From positions 1 through 64,000 of the forward strand of contig JAOHKR010000004.1 in the NCBI GenBank assembly GCA_028101445.1: a stretch of 64,000 nucleotides of DNA. Reading direction: 5' to 3'. A program made the translations under genes and the position numbers. Positions 25,101-33,181 of this stretch are shown here, one piece after another; within the stretch, counting starts at the first letter, position 1; the number at the start of each line of letters is the position of its first letter. Origin of the DNA: Candidatus Pelagibacter sp. Its GTDB lineage: Bacteria > Pseudomonadota > Alphaproteobacteria > Pelagibacterales > Pelagibacteraceae. The notes beneath the pieces are model-generated. The model saw nothing but the letters and a program-made list of their open reading frames with translations, did not search any database and was not told the DNA's origin.

Positions 25101-25253
25101 AGACTTACAGTAGGAATTACAATCTTTGGAGGAATGATATTTTCTACTTTTTTTACTCTCTATGTAATTCCTACAATTTATACAATTGTTGGCAGAAATA
25201 CTAAAAGAATAGATGCAATAGAAATAGATTTAAATAAGCAACTTAAAAAATAA
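22158..25253 (+). CDS. RND-family efflux transporter, inner-membrane pump
   Basis: A proton-driven efflux pump with twelve membrane helices and two large periplasmic loops, 1031 residues. The start MFLTDLSIKRPVVASVMSLVLVIFG is the conserved helix 1. VLAIGIVVDDAIVMLENI near 395 contains the two Asp of the proton relay (DD), and GLSAKNGILIVEFANQLR near 918 is the matching second-half motif. The length and motifs place it in the HAE1 (multidrug) branch. Cargo is unknown; its single adaptor is encoded directly upstream. Confidence 0.95.
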   Translation: MFLTDLSIKRPVVASVMSLVLVIFGLVTFQEIPTDELPDLQPPVVTIQTEYKGASAEIVDTQITQKIEDFVGGTPGLETIDSFSEDESSRITLTFETDLDLDDVTNDVRSSVSRVLDNLPDGAEQPEIFKQSAGMRTTMWLSFNSETMTDLELTDYADRFLTDTFSTVDGVGRVRLGGQRELSLRIWLDPLALAARDLTTQEVEAVLRKENVEFPAGRIESKDIDLTIKLDKAYNNLENYKNLPLKRSKDGSIITLSDVARVELGAESTRTLFKGDGKQVVGIGIYQQSDANTIAVANGVKDKIKELKPSLPPGTTLEVSFDRSNYIKAAIQEVYKTLFIALVLVTIIIYLFLGNIRALIVPLVALPVSLISTFLAIYIFDFSINLFTLMALVLAIGIVVDDAIVMLENIVRRIELGDTPLVAAYKGAKQVSFAIIATTVVLVAVFVPLIFIKGITGILFTQTAITLASAVIISSFVALSLSPMLASKFLKQNMNKSKLVLKFEKFLKDLTYLYKVSLLGWIKKRTTITIFLIATLSLTLFFFNFTKKELIAPEDRGAFFVIIKAPQGSGFNFTKNRAEEIEKLLLPNVGKGEYRKLIMRVPGFGKSAKQVNSGFIIVLLEPWKKRDRHGVKIMRESFGKISKVPGVLAFPIMPQGIRTGGIESPVQFVILGNTYDQLIEWKDLIKKEARKNPGLTSIQDDFDLNKPQLNVKIDQKKAADLGVSTEDIGKTIETIFGSRRVTNFTRDGKEYSIILQGDIKDRQEPESISKVFVRSKNNNKLVSISNLVSYDEEGQSPFLARYNRQKAVTISARLVGDYSLDEALKFLVNVVEENTPQAKIAYKGESEEYKKTNTELYVIFALALITAYLAMCAQFESWKHPFTIMLTVPMAILGGLLGILVVGSSLNVYSQIALIILIGLSAKNGILIVEFANQLRKEGKNIEVAVFEAAAIRLRPILMTSLSTIIGVLPLILGTGPGAASRLTVGITIFGGMIFSTFFTLYVIPTIYTIVGRNTKRIDAIEIDLNKQLKK

Positions 25254-25842
25254 TATATTTATTTTTATCTAGATTTTTTTTACAAAGTGTTAATTGTTTT
25301 CTATATTTATTAGCCATATCTTTTACGGACTTAGCGTAAATAATTGCCTTTTTGTCTTTAGAATAGTTTTTATAATCTCCCCAGCCCTTATAATAAGCTA
25401 AGTATTGTCTGTAAGGATCCTTTTTAGAAATTCTCAAAATTTTATTTGTTTTATGGATATACCATCCAATAAAATCCACTGAATCTTTAAATCTTGCTCT
25501 TGTTGCTAAAGGACTATTTGTTTCTTTTTTATACTGTTCCCAAGTGCCAACTACAGCTTGAGAGTAGCCAAAAGAACTTGAAGGCCTTTTAAACGGAATG
25601 ACTTTAAATAATTTTCTTCGTGGTGGTTTTGCTAGCCAATTGAAGTCGCTCTCTTTTTTTACAAACGCTAATTGTAAATGAATAGGTGCACCCCATTTTT
25701 CATATGATGCTTTTGCATGTTTATACCAAAGGTATCTTTCTTCAAAAATGGCACAACTATTTTGAGTGTTTTTAGGTATTGATGAGCAAGCAGCTACTAG
25801 AAGCAAAACTACTAATAATAAATTTTTTTTAAAAAGAATCAC
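25243..25842 (-). CDS. Lipoprotein with lysozyme-like/SLT transglycosylase domain
   Basis: A lipobox (LLVAAC, Cys19) anchors the protein to a membrane. The mature part resembles lytic transglycosylases: FVKKESDFNW supplies the catalytic Glu near residue 68, and SSFGYSQAVVGTWEQYK near 90 matches the GLMQ-type motif in a variant form. YLAYYKGWGDY near 152 fits the late YN/AYN-like motif. At 199 residues it is a minimal enzyme that could cut peptidoglycan. The start is GTG at 25842. The overlap with the convergent RND gene is 11 nt. Confidence 0.75.
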   Translation of the reverse strand: MILFKKNLLLVVLLLVAACSSIPKNTQNSCAIFEERYLWYKHAKASYEKWGAPIHLQLAFVKKESDFNWLAKPPRRKLFKVIPFKRPSSSFGYSQAVVGTWEQYKKETNSPLATRARFKDSVDFIGWYIHKTNKILRISKKDPYRQYLAYYKGWGDYKNYSKDKKAIIYAKSVKDMANKYRKQLTLCKKNLDKNKYIIF

Positions 25843-25862
25843 TATTAAATTTATACTAGAAT

Positions 25863-26333
25863 TTAATTAAGCTTTCTCCATTTTTCCGGATTAATAAAAT
25901 CTCCCGACCATAAGCCAAGTTTATTTTTTTTTGCATAGTCTTCATCTTTTATGTAATCTTTTGAATATCTTCGGTATGCCACTGCATGACCATTTCTTAC
26001 CATCCATTGATTTAAATTTATTGATTCAACAAAACAAACACCTATATATCTCTTATATCTGTCTAACCTGTCCTGAACTATACACCTCACTTGATTCTTA
26101 TTAATCTTTTTTGCCAATGCTTCTGTGGCTATTATTCCACATCTATATTCTTTAGAATTTTTTTTACATAATTGTTTACTTTCGGGTGCATCAATCCCAT
26201 GAAGTCTAATTCGTTTATTTATAATTTTTATAGTATCGCCATCAGTTATGATTGGGCTTCCTGCTATTTCACCAGCTGTAGCTTCAAAAGTTAAGAAAAA
26301 TACAAATATAGTAAAAACTTTAAATATTTTCAT
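25863..26333 (-). CDS. Exported thermonuclease-family (SNase) nuclease
   Basis: A signal peptide (about residues 1-20, ending AGEIAG or TAGE) leads to an OB-fold staphylococcal-nuclease domain. Catalytic features are DGDTIKI (residues 32-38), IRLHGIDAPES with the Arg and Glu, and YKRYIGVC for the second Arg. Length 156 is normal. It would degrade DNA or RNA in the periplasm or outside, possibly for phosphate and nucleobase gain; that role is inference. The neighbouring VanZ-like gene ends 1 nt away. Confidence 0.9.
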   Translation of the reverse strand: MKIFKVFTIFVFFLTFEATAGEIAGSPIITDGDTIKIINKRIRLHGIDAPESKQLCKKNSKEYRCGIIATEALAKKINKNQVRCIVQDRLDRYKRYIGVCFVESINLNQWMVRNGHAVAYRRYSKDYIKDEDYAKKNKLGLWSGDFINPEKWRKLN

Positions 26334-26334
26334 A

Positions 26335-26730
26335 TTATTTAATTTTTAATTTTACAAAAATATTAATTAATAAATAAGCAATCACTGCCCCTATACTATT
26401 AGCAAACAAATCGTAAAACTCAAAAGCTCTGTTCGGAATTAAGCAATGTGCTAATTCAAGTAAGATAGAAAGAGAGAACAAAAAAGTAAAGCTGTTTAAA
26501 AAATTTTGATATTTTAATCTAACTACCAGTCCTAGAGTGGTTAAGTAAAAGAAAAAAATTAGATGGTTAATAGATGTGCCTATTGGGTTAGATATTAGAT
26601 TAGGTTGTTGACCTAGGTTTTTGTATAATAAATATCCAATCAAACTTCCTGGAAATAAATAAAGAACAAATAAAATCAATAATGAAAAATAATATGAGTA
26701 TTCTAGTAGTTTAAATATAGTATTTTTCAT
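26335..26730 (-). CDS. VanZ-like small membrane protein
   Basis: A 131-residue protein with four predicted membrane helices. SILLELAHCLIPNRAFEFYDLFANSIGAVIAYLL contains the VanZ-family signature (ExxQxxxPxRxxxxxDxxxNxxGxxxG in variant form). The function of VanZ-like proteins outside teicoplanin resistance is unknown, and a resistance role should not be assumed. The gene lies 1 nt before the nuclease gene on the same strand, so the two are cotranscribed. Confidence 0.82.
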   Translation of the reverse strand: MKNTIFKLLEYSYYFSLLILFVLYLFPGSLIGYLLYKNLGQQPNLISNPIGTSINHLIFFFYLTTLGLVVRLKYQNFLNSFTFLFSLSILLELAHCLIPNRAFEFYDLFANSIGAVIAYLLINIFVKLKIK

Positions 26731-26770
26731 TTAAGATTTAATATAGTACATAATAACTTATTTAACTATT

Positions 26771-27490
26771 ATGACTAAATTAATTCTTACAAGGCACGGT
26801 CAAAGTACATGGAATGCTGAAAATAGATTTACTGGCTGGGTAGATGTAGATCTTTCAGACAAAGGAATAGAAGAAGCTGAAAAATCTGGTCAAATAATAA
26901 AAGACTTAAATATAAAGATTGATATTTCTTATACATCATACTTAAAAAGAGCTATTAAAACTCTAACAAGTATTTTAAAAAAAAATAATCTTGAGCTAAA
27001 ATTCAACACAGCATGGCAACTCAATGAAAGACATTATGGTTCTTTAACTGGTTTAAATAAAGAAGAAACAAAAAAGAAAATTGGTGAAGAGCAATTTAAA
27101 AAATATAGGAGATCTTGGGATATAGCGCCACCTCCTATGAAAGAAAAGAGTGAGTATCAAACTTTATTTAGTCCATTGAATGCGAGTATACCAGTGGGCA
27201 TGTCACCTTTTACTGAGTCTTTAAAAAATACATATGACAGAGTTGTACCTTTTTATGAAAATGAAATTAAAAAAAATCTTATAGATAAAAAAAATGTTTT
27301 GATTTCCGCCCACGGAAATTCTCTTAGAGCACTATGTAAATATTTATTTAATATATCTGACACAAAAATTAATGAATTGGAAATACCAACGGGAAACCCT
27401 CTTGTAATTGAATTTGAAAATAATCTTAAGGTTAATAAATATTATTATTTAGATGAGACAAGAGCGAAAGATATTATTTTTAATCAATAA
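26771..27490 (+). CDS. gpmA: 2,3-bisphosphoglycerate-dependent phosphoglycerate mutase
   Basis: Interconverts 3- and 2-phosphoglycerate in glycolysis and gluconeogenesis. The phosphohistidine motif is LTRHGQSTWNAENRFTGW (His9), the acid/base Glu lies in NERHYGSLTGLNK near 86, and the second His in SAHGNSLRALCKY near 178. Length 239 is typical of cofactor-dependent GpmA. It overlaps the convergent nucleotidyltransferase gene by 11 nt. Confidence 0.96.
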   Translation: MTKLILTRHGQSTWNAENRFTGWVDVDLSDKGIEEAEKSGQIIKDLNIKIDISYTSYLKRAIKTLTSILKKNNLELKFNTAWQLNERHYGSLTGLNKEETKKKIGEEQFKKYRRSWDIAPPPMKEKSEYQTLFSPLNASIPVGMSPFTESLKNTYDRVVPFYENEIKKNLIDKKNVLISAHGNSLRALCKYLFNISDTKINELEIPTGNPLVIEFENNLKVNKYYYLDETRAKDIIFNQ

Positions 27491-28175
27491 TTTTTAAACT
27501 AGAAATTTTATTATACATTTCAAATGTATTTAGATGATAAAATTTTTGCTTACTTTCCAATCCGCATAAATTTTTATCTTTTATTAAATCACTCCATACT
27601 TTGTTCATCGAAAATACTTTAGAATCTGATTTTAGATAACTTCTTTTCGTTATATGTAGTCCAGTAAAAATAAGCTTATTTTTTGAATCTTTAGAAACTA
27701 ATCTATCTTTTAGATTAAAATCTCCAGCAAAGGATGGGTCAATTGAAAGAGTTTTATCAACTAGCAATAAACTTGGTTTATTATTATTGAAATAAACTTC
27801 TTCAAGTTTTTTTGTCTCCTCTATATATGCCTTACTCCACAGAGTATCAGGATTAATAACAAAGAATGGGTTATCGTTAAAATTATTAGTTCCAGCAAAT
27901 ACTCCACCACCTGTATCTAGTAATAATTCTGTTTCGTCTGAAATATAAATTTGAATATTAAATTTTTTCTCGTTTAAAAAGTTTCTGATCTGGTCTGGTA
28001 AATAGTGAACATTGATACTAATTTCTACAACTCCACAATTAATTAATAAATTTATAGCTCTTTCTAGCAAACTTATATTGTTTATTTCTAAAAGTGGCTT
28101 CGGTTTATTGAGCGTTAAAGGTTGCATTCTTTTGCCAAGCCCCGCTGCTAAAATCATTCCATGTTTAATTTTCAT
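27480..28175 (-). CDS. murU: MurU-type sugar-1-phosphate nucleotidyltransferase
   Basis: N-acetylmuramate-1-phosphate uridylyltransferase of a cell-wall recycling route that bypasses de novo UDP-MurNAc synthesis. The nucleotide site is MILAAGLGKRMQPLTLNKPKPLL at the N-terminus, and LDTGGGVFAG near 88 and NPDTLWS near 108 match the metal/nucleotide loops. Length 231 fits. It directly follows the AmgK-like kinase gene with an 11-nt overlap. The pairing with the kinase is the main reason for choosing MurU over other uridylyltransferases. Confidence 0.83.
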   Translation of the reverse strand: MKIKHGMILAAGLGKRMQPLTLNKPKPLLEINNISLLERAINLLINCGVVEISINVHYLPDQIRNFLNEKKFNIQIYISDETELLLDTGGGVFAGTNNFNDNPFFVINPDTLWSKAYIEETKKLEEVYFNNNKPSLLLVDKTLSIDPSFAGDFNLKDRLVSKDSKNKLIFTGLHITKRSYLKSDSKVFSMNKVWSDLIKDKNLCGLESKQKFYHLNTFEMYNKISSLKIID

Positions 28176-29133
28176 ATTGTTTTAACAATTTCAATTTTTT
28201 TATAGGTAAATTTTTCTGCATTAATAAGTTTAAGTTTTTAAAAATTGGATTTTTTAATCTTCTTTCAATTAATGTCCAAGTGTATGGCAAATATTTTAAA
28301 TAATTTTTTTTATTGTCTCGTTTCCATAGGCGCACAAATATTCCTAATATTTTTAAATTTCTTTGAACGGATAAAATATCAAAATCATTTTTTAATTTTT
28401 CCTCTTTTTCATTTTTAAATTTAGATCCTTGCCAATAAAATTTAAATAATTTATTTTGTAAATCTTGAGGTAGTTTTATTCTTACATCATCAATCAATGA
28501 CGCTACATCATATAGCGGATTTCCTATTATAGCATCCTGGCTATCAATCAAACCTAATTTCTTTTTGTTAATCATAATATTTGAAACGTGAAAATCTCTA
28601 TGTACAAAAGTATTGTTTATAAAATTTAATTTTTTGTAAACTATGTTTAATTCTTTTCTAAGTAATCTTTTAATCTTGTTTGTATTCTTATTTTTCAAAA
28701 AATATTTTAAATACCAATCAAAAAATAAATCTGATTCTTTATGAAGATTTTCTAAAGTATACTTAGGAAATTTAATCTTAAATTTTCCCATTTTGTAATT
28801 TTTCTTTAACTTAATTTGTTGCAGTTTAAAAATTATTTTAATTAAAGATTTATAATCATTAGCTTTATTTTTTTTTATAATAATCAAATTCAAAAATGAA
28901 TGTTCACCTAGATCAGATATCTCCATCATATTATTTTTGTAATGATTGCTAATTAATTTTGGGGCAGTGATCTTATTAGAGTTTAAAATTTTGTTAACAA
29001 CGCTGTAAACAATGAGGTTTTTATATTTCTCTTTTTTAGCAGATACGATAATCGATGTTTTATTATTTTTTTTTAATCTATAAAATTCTCTAAAAGAAGC
29101 ATCTCCTGATATTTTTTTCAGTCTATAATTCAT
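28165..29133 (-). CDS. amgK: AmgK-like sugar kinase (aminoglycoside phosphotransferase fold)
   Basis: A kinase fold acting on the anomeric carbon of N-acetylmuramate or N-acetylglucosamine. The catalytic loop is FVHRDFHVSNIMIN near 187 and the metal-binding Asp lies in LGLIDSQDAIIGNPLYDVASLIDD near 205. GDASFREFYRL near residue 10 is the typical N-terminal strand pair. I choose ATG 29133 over the upstream TTG at 29163 because the earlier residues are part of the tsaE gene end and add nothing to the family alignment. It overlaps tsaE by 11 nt. Confidence 0.83.
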   Translation of the reverse strand: MNYRLKKISGDASFREFYRLKKNNKTSIIVSAKKEKYKNLIVYSVVNKILNSNKITAPKLISNHYKNNMMEISDLGEHSFLNLIIIKKNKANDYKSLIKIIFKLQQIKLKKNYKMGKFKIKFPKYTLENLHKESDLFFDWYLKYFLKNKNTNKIKRLLRKELNIVYKKLNFINNTFVHRDFHVSNIMINKKKLGLIDSQDAIIGNPLYDVASLIDDVRIKLPQDLQNKLFKFYWQGSKFKNEKEEKLKNDFDILSVQRNLKILGIFVRLWKRDNKKNYLKYLPYTWTLIERRLKNPIFKNLNLLMQKNLPIKKLKLLKQYEN

Positions 29134-29575
29134 TTTCAAAATTTTTCCATTTTCCAAATCCAACTATCTTCATTTCTCTTTCATCGTTACTTGCTGCATA
29201 ATTCAAATAAATTTCTAATTTATCTTTTAAAGGTGTTTTAATTAAATCAGGCCATTCTATAATTTTGATTGTATCCTGATCTTCTGAAAATATCCCTAAG
29301 TGGTTTAGCTCCTTACTTTCTTTAATTCTGTACAAATCATAATGACTTATTTTTAGATCTTTAATATCGTACTCATATAATAAGTTAAATGTTGGGCTTA
29401 AAACTTCTGTAGGCTTTAAATCTTTTGCTTCTTGTAAATTATTGATTAAATTTCTTGTGAATGTTGTTTTACCAACACCAATTTCGCCAATTAAAAATAT
29501 GCAGTCTTTTTTGGATAAATGGGCAGAAATTTTTTTTGAAATTAAATTTAGGTGATCTAAAGATTTTACAATCAT
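29123..29575 (-). CDS. tsaE: TsaE, ATPase for tRNA threonylcarbamoyladenosine synthesis
   Basis: A small P-loop protein that works with TsaB and TsaD to make t6A37 in tRNA. The Walker A is IGEIGVGKTTFTRNL near residues 30-45. The segment SPTFNLLYEYDIKDLKISHYDLYRIKE near 88-115 is characteristic. Length 150 is normal. First gene of the tsaE-amgK-murU unit, a common alphaproteobacterial order, with overlaps that point to a single transcript. Confidence 0.94.
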   Translation of the reverse strand: MIVKSLDHLNLISKKISAHLSKKDCIFLIGEIGVGKTTFTRNLINNLQEAKDLKPTEVLSPTFNLLYEYDIKDLKISHYDLYRIKESKELNHLGIFSEDQDTIKIIEWPDLIKTPLKDKLEIYLNYAASNDEREMKIVGFGKWKNFENEL

Positions 29576-29585
29576 TAGCTACTGT

Positions 29586-30875
29586 TTAGTAGCGATAAGT
29601 ATCTGGCTTGAAGGGTCCCGATGGTTTAACGCTTATATAGTCGGCTTGCTCTTTAGACATTTTTGTTAATTTAGCGCCAACTTTTTCTAAATGCAACATT
29701 GCAACTTTTTCATCTAAATGTTTTGGCAATACGTATACTTTTTTCTCATATTTATCAGAATTGTTCCATAATTCAATTTGCGCTATTACTTGGTTGGTAA
29801 ACGAAGCACTCATTACAAAACTTGGGTGACCTGTAGCGCAACCTAAGTTTACTAACCTACCTTCAGCTAAAAGAATTATTCTTTTTTTGCTAGGTAATTC
29901 AATTTCATGAACTTGAGGTTTAATTTCGTCCCACTTATAATTTTTTAGGGCCTCGACTTGAATTTCATTATCAAAGTGACCAATATTACAAAGTATTGCT
30001 CTATCTTTCATATCTCTCATATGATCAGCTGTTACAATATCTTTATTCCCTGTTGCCGTTACAACTATATCAGCACCTTTAATGGCTTCATCCATCACCA
30101 CGACCTCGTAACCTTCCATAGCAGCTTGAAGAGCACAAATAGGGTCTGTTTCTGTAACCATTACTCTTGCTCCAGCTTGACGAAGTGAAGCAGCACTTCC
30201 TTTTCCAACATCACCGAATCCTGCTACTATCGCAACTTTTCCAGACATCATTACATCTGTAGCCCTTTTGATCCCATCAACCAAACTTTCTCTACATCCG
30301 TATAGATTGTCAAATTTAGATTTTGTAACCGAGTCGTTTACATTTATAGCTGGAATAAGTAATTCTTTATTTTGTTCCATTTTTTTTAACGCTAAAACTC
30401 CAGTAGTAGTTTCTTCTGAAACACCTTTAACGTCTTTTAGTAATTCTTTATAATCTTTATGCATTAAAGCTGTTAGATCTCCTCCATCGTCTAAAATCAT
30501 ATTAGCTTTCCAATCTTTTTTTCCTTCAACAGTTTGCTTGACACACCACCAATACTCTTCTTCAGTTTCACCTTTCCAAGCAAAAACAGGTATCCCGGCT
30601 TTTGCAATAGCTGCTGCTGCATGATCTTGTGTTGAAAAAATATTACATGATGACCATCTGACTTCTGCGCCTAATTCAACAAGTGTTTCAATTAAAACAG
30701 CAGTTTGAATAGTCATGTGTAGACAACCTAGAATTTTTGCTCCTTTAAGAGGACTTTTACCTTTGTATTCTCTTCGTAAGGCCATTAAACCTGGCATTTC
30801 AGTTTCGGCTAACGAAATCTCTTTTCTACCAAAATCTGCTTGTTTAATATCTTTTACTTTAAAATCTTCAGACAT
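29586..30875 (-). CDS. ahcY: S-adenosylhomocysteine hydrolase
   Basis: Splits S-adenosylhomocysteine into adenosine and homocysteine, closing the methyl cycle. Recognised from [28 protein letters not shown], the NAD-binding [20 protein letters not shown] and the C-terminal [13 protein letters not shown]. About 430 residues from ATG 30875 ([10 protein letters not shown]); an upstream codon in frame at 30914 would add 13 unconserved residues and is rejected. A hairpin lies in the 48-nt gap between the ChvG stop and this start. Confidence 0.97.
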   Translation of the reverse strand: MSEDFKVKDIKQADFGRKEISLAETEMPGLMALRREYKGKSPLKGAKILGCLHMTIQTAVLIETLVELGAEVRWSSCNIFSTQDHAAAAIAKAGIPVFAWKGETEEEYWWCVKQTVEGKKDWKANMILDDGGDLTALMHKDYKELLKDVKGVSEETTTGVLALKKMEQNKELLIPAINVNDSVTKSKFDNLYGCRESLVDGIKRATDVMMSGKVAIVAGFGDVGKGSAASLRQAGARVMVTETDPICALQAAMEGYEVVVMDEAIKGADIVVTATGNKDIVTADHMRDMKDRAILCNIGHFDNEIQVEALKNYKWDEIKPQVHEIELPSKKRIILLAEGRLVNLGCATGHPSFVMSASFTNQVIAQIELWNNSDKYEKKVYVLPKHLDEKVAMLHLEKVGAKLTKMSKEQADYISVKPSGPFKPDTYRY

Positions 30876-30900
30876 AATTTGATTGTTATTATCAATATAA

Positions 30901-30937
30901 CTAAATCTTAGCAAGAAAGAATGCTAAGAATATTTAG
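30901..30937 (-). terminator. Hairpin across the end of the histidine kinase gene, before ahcY
   Basis: TCTTAGCA (30906-30913) and TGCTAAGA (30922-30929) form a perfect 8-bp stem, and CTAAA (30901-30905) with TTTAG (30933-30937) extend it past a small bulge. On the reverse strand it includes the kinase stop codon and ends in ATTTAGTTATATTG, a weak T-rich tail. It may attenuate or process the transcript between chvG and ahcY. I see no match to SAH or SAM riboswitches. Confidence 0.5.
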
Positions 30938-32444
30938 GTAATAACACCTCAACCAGAGCTCCTTTTGTATCAATTCGGTTAGATGCAGCAATCGTACCTT
31001 TGTGTAGTTCAACTATATTTTTTACTATATTTAATCCTAATCCAGAATGCTTTCCAAAACTTGCTGGCCTATTGCTATAAAATCTCTTAAATATTTTTTG
31101 TGTTGAAGTTTCTGAAAAACCTGGCCCTTCATCTTTTATAGTCATTAATACATTAGTTGATGTTTCTTCAAGAATAATTTCAATTTTTTGATTATTCTGA
31201 CTGAATGAAATTGAATTATCCAATAAGTTAGCTATTACCTGTTCCAAACGATTGCCTATTCCAAAAATATAATAACCATTTTTTGTATTTACTTTATCTT
31301 TAATATTAATCTCTATTTTTTTGCTTTGATTTATTAAATCTTGTTTAAAATCCTCCACAACACTATTAATGATTTCAATTAGATTTACTTTACTCATTTT
31401 TTCCCTTGATAACGATGCTTCATCTTTAAGCATTTGAGAATAGTCAGTTATTAATCTTTCAATTCTTTCTACATCATGATTTATTATTTTAAGTAATTTT
31501 TCACTTTCGTTTTTTTCAGTTGTTTTATCTAATAATTCGGATGCACTTTTTAGTGAAGCTAAGGGATTTCTAATTTCATGTGCTAAATCATTTGAAAATG
31601 TTTCAGCGCGATTAGTTCTTTGTTGAAGTTCTTTTGTCATCTCGTCAATCGAAACAGTTAATTTGCCAATTTCATCATCTCTGACAAATACTTTTTTAAT
31701 ATCAATATTCTGATTAGATTTTTTTTTAATCGCTTCGCTGAATTTAACTAATAAACTAATTGGTTTTAAAATATATTTATTTAAAAAAAGTGAAAAGATT
31801 AGAATTACAATTGCGACTGCAATCATTGTTCTAACTATAAAAGCTTTTCGTTCTTTTACAGCTGTGATAATTTCATTAGCTTGTTCGGACACTACAATAA
31901 ATCCTATATCTTTTTTATTAATATTTACTTTACTGAGAGTGCTTACAAAATAATCATTCTTGATTGTTTCATCTATAGTAATTGGCTGGTCAATATATTG
32001 ATTTAATATAATTTCTTTTATGTTATCTTTTTCTTCTTCTTCAAGCCGTTCTTGAATTTCAGGTGTAATAGATTTACCATCTATAGTTTCTTCAATAATA
32101 AAATCTGATCTAGAAAATACACTTTGATCTAAATCTAGAATATTTGTATCGCCAATTAAATTTCCCCGAATATCATAAAACTGTACTCTATCTAAACTTT
32201 GAAATAAAAATCGTGCTGAAAGTAAAAAAGTTCTTATTCCTTCTTTTGTAAAATCTATGCTCAGTCTTTCAAAATTATCGACTGTATTACTAATTATGAC
32301 TTTGTGATTAATTGTTCTATTTTTTACTAGATTTGGCTGGATTGCCTCTAGATAAATAATGGTGAATATTCCTAAAACAGAAAATACTGTAAAATTAAAT
32401 AAAAGGAACTTCTTTAATATAGAAGCTGATTTTTTTTGTTTCAT
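30924..32444 (-). CDS. chvG: ChvG-type sensor histidine kinase
   Basis: An inner-membrane sensor for envelope or acid conditions. Two membrane helices (about 12-31 and 205-223) flank a periplasmic region; a HAMP segment follows; the H-box is LAHEIRNPLASLKSASELL near 290; ATP-site motifs are NLLDNSISFS near 410, DEGPGFS near 438 and GLGLNIVKNIVELHKG near 470. Length 506. Pairing with the adjacent response regulator, sharing the TAATG junction, and the periplasmic-domain layout support the alphaproteobacterial ChvG family. Confidence 0.83.
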   Translation of the reverse strand: MKQKKSASILKKFLLFNFTVFSVLGIFTIIYLEAIQPNLVKNRTINHKVIISNTVDNFERLSIDFTKEGIRTFLLSARFLFQSLDRVQFYDIRGNLIGDTNILDLDQSVFSRSDFIIEETIDGKSITPEIQERLEEEEKDNIKEIILNQYIDQPITIDETIKNDYFVSTLSKVNINKKDIGFIVVSEQANEIITAVKERKAFIVRTMIAVAIVILIFSLFLNKYILKPISLLVKFSEAIKKKSNQNIDIKKVFVRDDEIGKLTVSIDEMTKELQQRTNRAETFSNDLAHEIRNPLASLKSASELLDKTTEKNESEKLLKIINHDVERIERLITDYSQMLKDEASLSREKMSKVNLIEIINSVVEDFKQDLINQSKKIEINIKDKVNTKNGYYIFGIGNRLEQVIANLLDNSISFSQNNQKIEIILEETSTNVLMTIKDEGPGFSETSTQKIFKRFYSNRPASFGKHSGLGLNIVKNIVELHKGTIAASNRIDTKGALVEVLLPKYS

Positions 32445-33142
32445 TAACTAACATTCCATCTATACCCACTTCCATATCTAGTTTCAATCGCTGAAAATTT
32501 TTCATCTACTTTTTTGAACTTTTTTCTTATTCTTTTTACGTGACTATCAATCGTTCTATCCTCTATTTCTGTATTTTCTTTGTAGGCAATATCCATTAAA
32601 TGAGCTCTTTCTTTAATAACTCCTGGTCTTTTAGCTAATTCTTTTACAATTAAAAATTCTGTTGTTGTAAGCTTGTCTGGTAAAGCTTTACCATTCCACT
32701 CGCACTCCAATTGAGCAGGATCTAACTTTAATTTGCCGTGAGCTATGATATTTTTTGTATCATCAACTACATTATTTTTTTTCCTTAATTGAACTCTAAT
32801 TCTTTCAATCAAAACTTTAGTTGAAAAGCCACCAGACTTTTTAACAAAATCATCAGCTCCTAATTTTAGCCCTAGAAGCTCGTCTACTTCATCATCTTTT
32901 GAGGTAAGAAAAATTATTGGAATAGACATTTTTTTTTTCAATTTTTTTAATAGTTCTTCACCATCCATACGAGGCATTTTAATATCTAGAACCGCTAGAT
33001 CTGGAGGATTTCTTGTTAAGCCGATCAAAGCTGACTCGCCATCAATATAAGTTTGAACTTTAAATCCCTCACGTTCAAGAGCCATGCTTATACCTGTAAG
33101 TATATTTCTATCATCATCCACTAATGCTATTGTTTGTGTCAT
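32444..33142 (-). CDS. chvI: ChvI-type response regulator
   Basis: An OmpR-family DNA-binding response regulator. The receiver domain has DDD near residue 9-10 (ALVDDDRN), the phosphorylated Asp in VLDIKMPRMDGEEL near 53, and the conserved Lys in DDFVKKSG near 103. The winged-helix domain (about 140-232) ends ETRYGSGYRW. Preceded by a good AGGAG site. The next gene is its partner kinase, overlapping by one base. Confidence 0.86.
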   Translation of the reverse strand: MTQTIALVDDDRNILTGISMALEREGFKVQTYIDGESALIGLTRNPPDLAVLDIKMPRMDGEELLKKLKKKMSIPIIFLTSKDDEVDELLGLKLGADDFVKKSGGFSTKVLIERIRVQLRKKNNVVDDTKNIIAHGKLKLDPAQLECEWNGKALPDKLTTTEFLIVKELAKRPGVIKERAHLMDIAYKENTEIEDRTIDSHVKRIRKKFKKVDEKFSAIETRYGSGYRWNVS

Positions 33143-33181
33143 AATTTAATTCTCCTAATCTTAATGTCAAAATTTAGGCGA

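Noticed and set aside
29134..29163. TTG start adding 10 residues to the AmgK-like kinase
   Set aside because: The extension lies in the end of tsaE and is not part of the kinase fold; ATG 29133 fits better.
30876..30914. Upstream start for ahcY adding 13 residues
   Set aside because: The extra residues are unlike the family N-terminus, and the 30875 ATG gives the expected start [10 protein letters not shown].
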